Origin: Pseudoalteromonas luteoviolacea NCIMB 1944
Lineage (GTDB): Bacteria > Pseudomonadota > Gammaproteobacteria > Enterobacterales > Alteromonadaceae
NCBI RefSeq assembly: GCF_001625565.1
Contig: NZ_AUXS01000097.1
Location: 186,001 to 250,000 of the forward strand
Reading direction: 5' to 3'
Length of the DNA: 64,000 nt
Position 1 is the first letter of the stretch, and every line of letters starts with the position of its first letter. Shown piece after piece: positions 61,901 to 64,000 of the stretch. Made by a program: the position numbers and the translations under genes. The notes under the pieces were generated by a model. It was given only the letters and a program-made list of their open reading frames with translations. It ran no database searches and was not told the DNA's origin.

Positions 61901-61984
61901 CTTGCGCACTTGAATAGCGTGCTTGAAGAAGCAGACATGAATGAGCAAGACGATACCTGCGACGACAACATCATGGAGATTTAA
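52955..61984 (+). CDS. Two-module NRPS: C-A-T-E-C-A-T-E
   Basis: About 3009 residues. Domains, numbered from ATG 52889 (22 residues before the chosen start): C1 with HHIVCDQWS near 152; A1 with FTSGSTGQPKG near 617; T1 with GGDSI near 1005; E1 with HHMIIDTVSW near 1190, plus EGHGRE and NYLGQ; C2 with HHSIGDGWS near 1635; A2 with YTSGTTGQPKG near 2120; T2 near 2516; E2 with HHLIIDGVSW near 2706. By hand alignment to PheA, the A1 code is DLYNMSLIWK (cysteine-like) and A2 is DFWNIGMVHK (exactly threonine). Both residues would be epimerised. C1 should accept the polyenoyl chain. The tail ends in an acidic DDTCDDNIMEI, a likely docking tail. I prefer ATG 52955 (GGAAG upstream). Confidence 0.92.
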   Translation: MRNDNSQSLSQRQLQVWQGQEIAPTSPVFNVSSALKITMGDCFNRLQDVLIQLQHRHPVLHSKIELSADTPELIFKDGQVQWLAMEGTDISASELCDQYNVQFIDTSECNFEFYYQVLTDSEVIVLIKGHHIVCDQWSLQILVNDLLRLLSSEDDCSTLKPDIEYYAAKEQDFADVQVSPVDFIMKKPHNTDTNDDVAVLLDNTTACIEPIKQVAAEHGISPYCVILASTVLTLSRLTNDEDVTIGVPIARRTRKNRYLLGHYVDLEALSVSAVHQKSLIELLQTISEQLTALLLNKAPSGLSSKNINVVCNYLAQLKTSHIIPGLMQVLAGLPEQQLRLGEDNAVTVEGVLLTPAVAQFELDFTLFETGSKLLRKIVAADAQFNTETLQEIGEIQKRFITHLAQDNAHQICGRISILTEAQEHRIEHQWNDFPAKYPEHNLVDGFDLQVAQYPERVCVITASRQIDYHTLSEYRYGIAYQLATKAAKRGELVAVMCEKSEYQVAALLAVNTAGCAYLPINVAWPNSRIHQVLLAGGVKQVLISKVLFDRIQNEPWLSEFQFTLVEEAAIKSELADTQWRESLVLPLPHEIAYVIFTSGSTGQPKGVVITHESAMNTIFAINARFEVMPEDRIFGISDLSFDLSVYDVFGALAVGAAIVLPEQDKVQDTDHWLDMVEAHQVTIWNTVPQLAQLLANEQALQVRNVDSLRVYMMSGDWIPLRLPTQLNAMTPHATVMSLGGATEGSIWSIWHEINTVEPDWQSIPYGLAMPNQAMWVLDQYGNHCPAGILGEIHIGGIGVAQGYFNDPERTNLAYFEHPTLGRLYRTGDNGCWNEKGYIEFKGRKDFQVKVRGYRIEMGEIEHCLLKRPEIKHVAVIDKEHNQQKALVAYLVGELDASIDLDDVREFVAKQLPEYMVPAAFVVIDALPLTLNGKLDRKALPEPEFSASTEYQAPRNELETELCDVWQGVLGLEKVGINDNFFQIGGDSIVSISLVSALRRAGYSLKVKDIFVAPSVAELAEFIIDNDDVAKVAVLSEQGVLQGDFDLHPTQSWFFSQNFANVHHFNQAFSAYCPNDLSNDDLNEALTTLSYQHDMLRSRCVVERKNRYCEEVLFELTELNISLLDEVQVSDTLSAVQASLDIFAGPTWRVVRLKGHSDGRDRLCFIFHHMIIDTVSWGILLNDLEQILAGQSLLAKQTSYRQWVDGLSQYAVRNQAQTAYWAEVMAGQPSPRPLHAMQQLSLSLSVEQTEILLQQAAQGYNTHTQELLLSALAIAMETVFGTKSHHIMLEGHGREAIDDALEINQTLGWFTSLYPVKLVCAQSVEQTIAANKDMLRAIPDKGIGFGALFQFDPAKLPAPLPKVCFNYLGQYKTAEPADWQITGEPVGALVGADNDSDLMLNVLGLIKQDALSIEVESRLAPAQGALFVRAFERALEQVIAQGVTAMQAGGVSTPSDFPQAQISFELLQNLQSHTPLEALYPANSLQQGFIYHALNQPDDDAYRVQLLVDYHTQLDLELYRAAWQLATDKHPALRMAFNWQAQMLQVISQKLVLSDTHFNVVDLSAFSESERVQQMNELLKQDRLKAFDLADPGLFRVVVFKHSDTHFSVLKTEHHSIGDGWSVGNLLETVNNFYNQLKAGEQPTIQHDHAYQAAQEYLYENKDQTDAFWQQKMSEFEHANDVNYLLSQSFDLANERVVSEPERSAFVITGSEFTALNEVCRQSGVTLNAAMQFAWHKLLQSYCQDLQTIVGTTVSGRDIPVADIHASVGLFINTLPLAVNWQADATIAEVMSQIQLEIADVNTHSGAELSRVQSQGDALFHTLFVFENYPIPKVQESDRERVEQAMQYRETREKSDYPITVIVTATPEQVEFSLNYCAQQINTCQAERLIAQLQIIINAIVDETEQPHSQISLLSKQQSHELLMQIQPQIAPLPERGSLSEIFAEQVQKYPNNTALKFQDKALSYQALDAQSTALAKAILTRDPSIASATNQAPVYIGLYFAPSLELLVSMVAILKLGATYVPLTPEYPKSRSQFILSDTQTPILLCQAGLEVELTEVLDGLESPVQVLSYDELNQEEADIDLSDINTSADDLAYVIYTSGTTGQPKGVMQPHHNVVRLFDSCEQEYQFTAQDVWVMYHACTFDFSVWEIWGALLHGGCLVIPDKACTRDPREFIALCQNQGVTVLNQTPSAFYSFTDTAVSQNADLPALRYVIFGGDKLNMARLAPWWQAYGDTHTKLINMYGITETTVHVTYQELSPDNNQHQSLIGRPLSDMSAYVLDANQNLVPVGVVGELYVGGAGLARGYLNREELTRERFIENPFAAQLPAFQESRLYRSGDLVRRLADGQLEYIGRNDEQVKIRGFRIELGEIENILIAHQDVKQAVVIPRLLQGTQQLIAYVVSQGETALNHDVLRTYLAEQLPEYMVPSAIMAIEQIPLTVNNKVDRKALPDPVFDAQSDYVAPTTELESQLCDIWQALLGLEKVGIDEHFFRIGGDSIISIQLMSQLRLLGYTLKVKDIYESPTIAQLAKKLEQLPQAETLQTEQGILTGEFDLLPVQSWFFDLGLSQPAHWNQSFMLTVPEELTTADIGRACHALIEHHDMMRVRFAPQGDTDRQSYLSLNELDLAAWCGVAQLDVTGLSDTQIGEQLNQWQQSFDLKGGPLFKLVHLQGYGDGVARVCFIFHHLIIDGVSWRVLSQDLQTLLTGKTLAAKTSSYRQWVNAMQTYPTDHSSELNYWQNVVEHSNALNVTESVSEHSLSLSAAHTNMLLRQSNEGYNTEINDLLLAALSLTLPQVLSGTEHVITLEGHGREDIDERLDVSQTLGWFTSLYPVKLMAYEDLSTTVVQTKEMLRGVPNKGVGYGAFFQAGQITQKLPLISFNYLGQFNRSAKGVESWQIVQESCGQLIGEQNEMALMLNINGMIDSDQLVFSIQSRLGQQASADFERYFMTNLQHVIEHTAHIAEQGAVATPSDFIANDLSVEHLAHLNSVLEEADMNEQDDTCDDNIMEI

Positions 61985-61987
61985 GCA

Positions 61988-64000
61988 ATGTTACTTATCA
62001 AAGAAATAAGCGCACATAACCTGTCTATTTGGGCAGAGCAAGGTAAGTTAAAATTGGCTTTTGGCAATGCGTCTCCGGATCCGCAGTTAGTGAATAAAAT
62101 CAAAGCCAATAAGCCAGAATTAATTGCGTTTTTGAGTGAGCAAAACATTGACTCGGCGAAAGCCTTTAGACGTTATATTCAGAGTCAAACTGCGCCTTCT
62201 CGTAGGATTGAGTCGGTGAGTCCGGCAAACAGCTTGCAGCAAGGGTTTATCTATCATCATTTGAATCAGCCAGACGATGACGCATATCGCGTACAAATGA
62301 TGTTGGATTATCAAGAGCCGCTCAATGTACCTTTGTATCAAAAGGCCTGGGAGTTGACCTCTTTACGGTTCCCTGCACTGCGCACTTTTTTTAACTGGGA
62401 TGAAACCCTGTTGCAAATTGTCTCCCCCAAAGCGAGTATCGACAGCAATAGCTTTTACTATGAAGATATCAGCGCATTAGGTGAAGCAGAGCGTGGTGCA
62501 AAGATAGATGCGTTGCAGCAAGCGGAGCGCGCAAAAGGGTTTGATCTGTCAAAGCCGGGCTTGATCCGAATTTCACTTATCAAGCAAGCAGATGACTTAT
62601 ACACCTTACTAAAAACGGAGCACCACAGCATCAGCGATGGCTGGAGTGCGCCTTTGTTGCTGCGCAGTGTCCATGAATATTATGAACAGCTGTTAGGGGG
62701 GACGATACCAACTGTTGAGGTCGAAACGGCCTATTTGGCAACGCAGCAGTACTATCAACAGAACCAAGCACAGACACAGCAGTATTGGCTAGAAAAGAAG
62801 CTGCAATTTGAAGGGGCAAACGACATCTCGGGTATGTTGAGTGCCCCCCTTGATTTAACCAAACCAATGCAGGTCACAGAGCCAGATACGCAGCAGCTGA
62901 TGATAAGTGGTGCTGAGTTTCATAGACTCAAATCCATGTGCCAAAATGCGGGCGTGACATTGAATGTCGCGTTGCAATTTTGTTGGCACAAGCTTATTCA
63001 AGTCTATGCGGGAGATGAGCAAACAACTGTGGGGACTGTTGTCTCTGGTCGCAATTTGCCGGTTGACGGCATCGACCACAGTGTTGGATTATTTATCAAT
63101 ACCTTGCCGCTGCAAGTGTTTTGGCCACAAGATGCCTCTTGTGCGCAAATCATGACTGACATTCAGCTGTCGATTGCCTCCCTCAACAGTGCCAGCAGTG
63201 TTGCTTTAGCGGAGTTGCAACCTCAAGGTGAGCGGTTATTCCATACCTTGTTCACATTTGAAAACTATCCGATCAATCATCAAGGGGATACTCGAAAATG
63301 GCAACTCAAAAAGGTGGTAGAGAAAATTGACTATCCGCTGTCAATTGTCGCGACAGAGCAGGGTGATACGCTCGATATTGCCATTAACTACAGTGCAAAT
63401 TGGTTAGATACTGACAAAGCCACTAAGTTGGTAACTCAGCTTAAAGTTCTGCTTGAGCAGCTGGTGGATGCGCCAGAACAGCCGCATCAGCAATTAGGGT
63501 TGTTGACACCAGCTGAGTGTGAGGCAATCACTCAGCAGTGGCACTGCCAACAAACGCACTTTGAATTTGAAACTGACATTGCGGGCTTGATTGCCCAGCA
63601 CGCGCAAGCTATGCCAGACAAGGTGGCTGTTAAAGCGGGGGAAACTTCTTTAAGTTATCACCAACTTAATGAGCGAGCTGAGCATTTAGCAAATAACATT
63701 TTGCAGCGCCTTACTCAGCAAGGGGAGTCGGTGCAAGCCGATACACTGATCGGGCTGTATTTGAGCCCAAGTGCTGAAACCCTTGTGGCGATGGTAGCGG
63801 TATTGAAATTAGGTGCGGGATATGTGCCTATCTCCCCGGATGCACCTGAGGACAGAGTACAGTTTATTTTGGCTGATACAGACACACGCTTGGTGTTGAC
63901 TCAATCTCAATATGCCCATCGATTAGATACTTGGCTCACGGGCACCCAAGTTGGCTTTATCAGCTGTGATAAACCTATGTTGGTAGCAAATAACCCACAA
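61988..64000 (+). CDS. Second NRPS, N-terminal part (docking-C-A...)
   Basis: Open from ATG 61988 to the window edge, 671 codons with no stop. Residues 1-50 (EISAHNLSIWAEQGKLKLAF, then KIKANKPELIAFLSEQ) look like a TubC-type N-terminal docking domain. A condensation domain follows (SLQQGFIYHHLNQPDDD, HHSISDGWS, GLFINTLPL), then the first part of an A domain (YHQLNERAEHLANNI, GLYLSPSAETLVAMVAVLKLGAGYVPISPD). The specificity-determining half is outside the window. It starts 3 bp after the previous NRPS and adds the third residue. Confidence 0.93.
   Translation, partial: MLLIKEISAHNLSIWAEQGKLKLAFGNASPDPQLVNKIKANKPELIAFLSEQNIDSAKAFRRYIQSQTAPSRRIESVSPANSLQQGFIYHHLNQPDDDAYRVQMMLDYQEPLNVPLYQKAWELTSLRFPALRTFFNWDETLLQIVSPKASIDSNSFYYEDISALGEAERGAKIDALQQAERAKGFDLSKPGLIRISLIKQADDLYTLLKTEHHSISDGWSAPLLLRSVHEYYEQLLGGTIPTVEVETAYLATQQYYQQNQAQTQQYWLEKKLQFEGANDISGMLSAPLDLTKPMQVTEPDTQQLMISGAEFHRLKSMCQNAGVTLNVALQFCWHKLIQVYAGDEQTTVGTVVSGRNLPVDGIDHSVGLFINTLPLQVFWPQDASCAQIMTDIQLSIASLNSASSVALAELQPQGERLFHTLFTFENYPINHQGDTRKWQLKKVVEKIDYPLSIVATEQGDTLDIAINYSANWLDTDKATKLVTQLKVLLEQLVDAPEQPHQQLGLLTPAECEAITQQWHCQQTHFEFETDIAGLIAQHAQAMPDKVAVKAGETSLSYHQLNERAEHLANNILQRLTQQGESVQADTLIGLYLSPSAETLVAMVAVLKLGAGYVPISPDAPEDRVQFILADTDTRLVLTQSQYAHRLDTWLTGTQVGFISCDKPMLVANNPQ

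Overview
The window reads as chromosomal DNA of a marine gammaproteobacterium, most likely Pseudoalteromonas or a close Alteromonadales relative. This is judged from low-to-moderate GC, the styles of ProS, RsmF, TrmO and HtpX, the combined leucine/valine catabolic operons, and an aryl-polyene/NRPS cluster of a kind known from Pseudoalteromonas. No rRNA, tRNA, CRISPR array, insertion sequence or phage gene was seen.

Positions 1-12.8 kb hold mostly housekeeping genes: an M28-type peptidase lipoprotein (cut by the window edge), a DUF3025 protein, a NatAB-like ABC exporter whose ATPase gene is frameshifted, an LpxH-like phosphoesterase, proS, trmO, an AraC regulator, small membrane or unknown proteins, a methionine aminopeptidase preceded by a ParD-like gene, and rsmF. 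At 12.9-13.06 kb an easily missed 52-residue peptide gene has a strong Shine-Dalgarno sequence and a Gly-Gly leader-like site. It is transcribed away from an arsenate-detoxification pair, GAPDH plus ArsJ. A chemoreceptor gene and htpX follow.

Positions 19-35.5 kb carry two divergently transcribed branched-chain amino-acid catabolic operons. On the minus strand, liuR is followed by liuABCDE and a 3-oxoacid CoA-transferase pair, which take isovaleryl-CoA (leucine) to acetoacetate and on to acetoacetyl-CoA. On the plus strand, a thiolase, mmsA, an acyl-CoA dehydrogenase, an enoyl-CoA hydratase, 3-hydroxyisobutyryl-CoA hydrolase, mmsB and an SDR dehydrogenase cover valine/isoleucine degradation. 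Related TTTACGT-type elements lie on both sides of the gap between them and probably bind LiuR. Next come a lipoprotein, an S9 peptidase, an alpha/beta hydrolase-OsmC fusion and a pirin.

A 1.3-kb AT-rich gap (40.8-42.1 kb) with three copies of an 11-bp motif leads into a biosynthetic cluster that runs off the right edge. It encodes an MIO aromatic ammonia-lyase, a free ACP, a MaoC-type dehydratase, an ACP-ligase fusion, a ketosynthase joined to a dead ketosynthase (CLF-like), an ABC exporter, a FabZ-type dehydratase, two ketoreductases with a catalytically dead SDR between them, and two NRPS genes. The likely logic is: Phe or Tyr is deaminated to a cinnamate/coumarate starter; the starter is loaded on ACP and elongated by an iterative type II PKS to an aryl polyene; the chain is transferred by a starter C domain onto a peptide whose first two residues are predicted D-configured (Cys-like code, then Thr). 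The layout resembles the alterochromide pathway as I remember it, but the predicted first residues do not fit alterochromide. The second NRPS continues past base 64000, so residues three onward, release and any halogenase are not visible.
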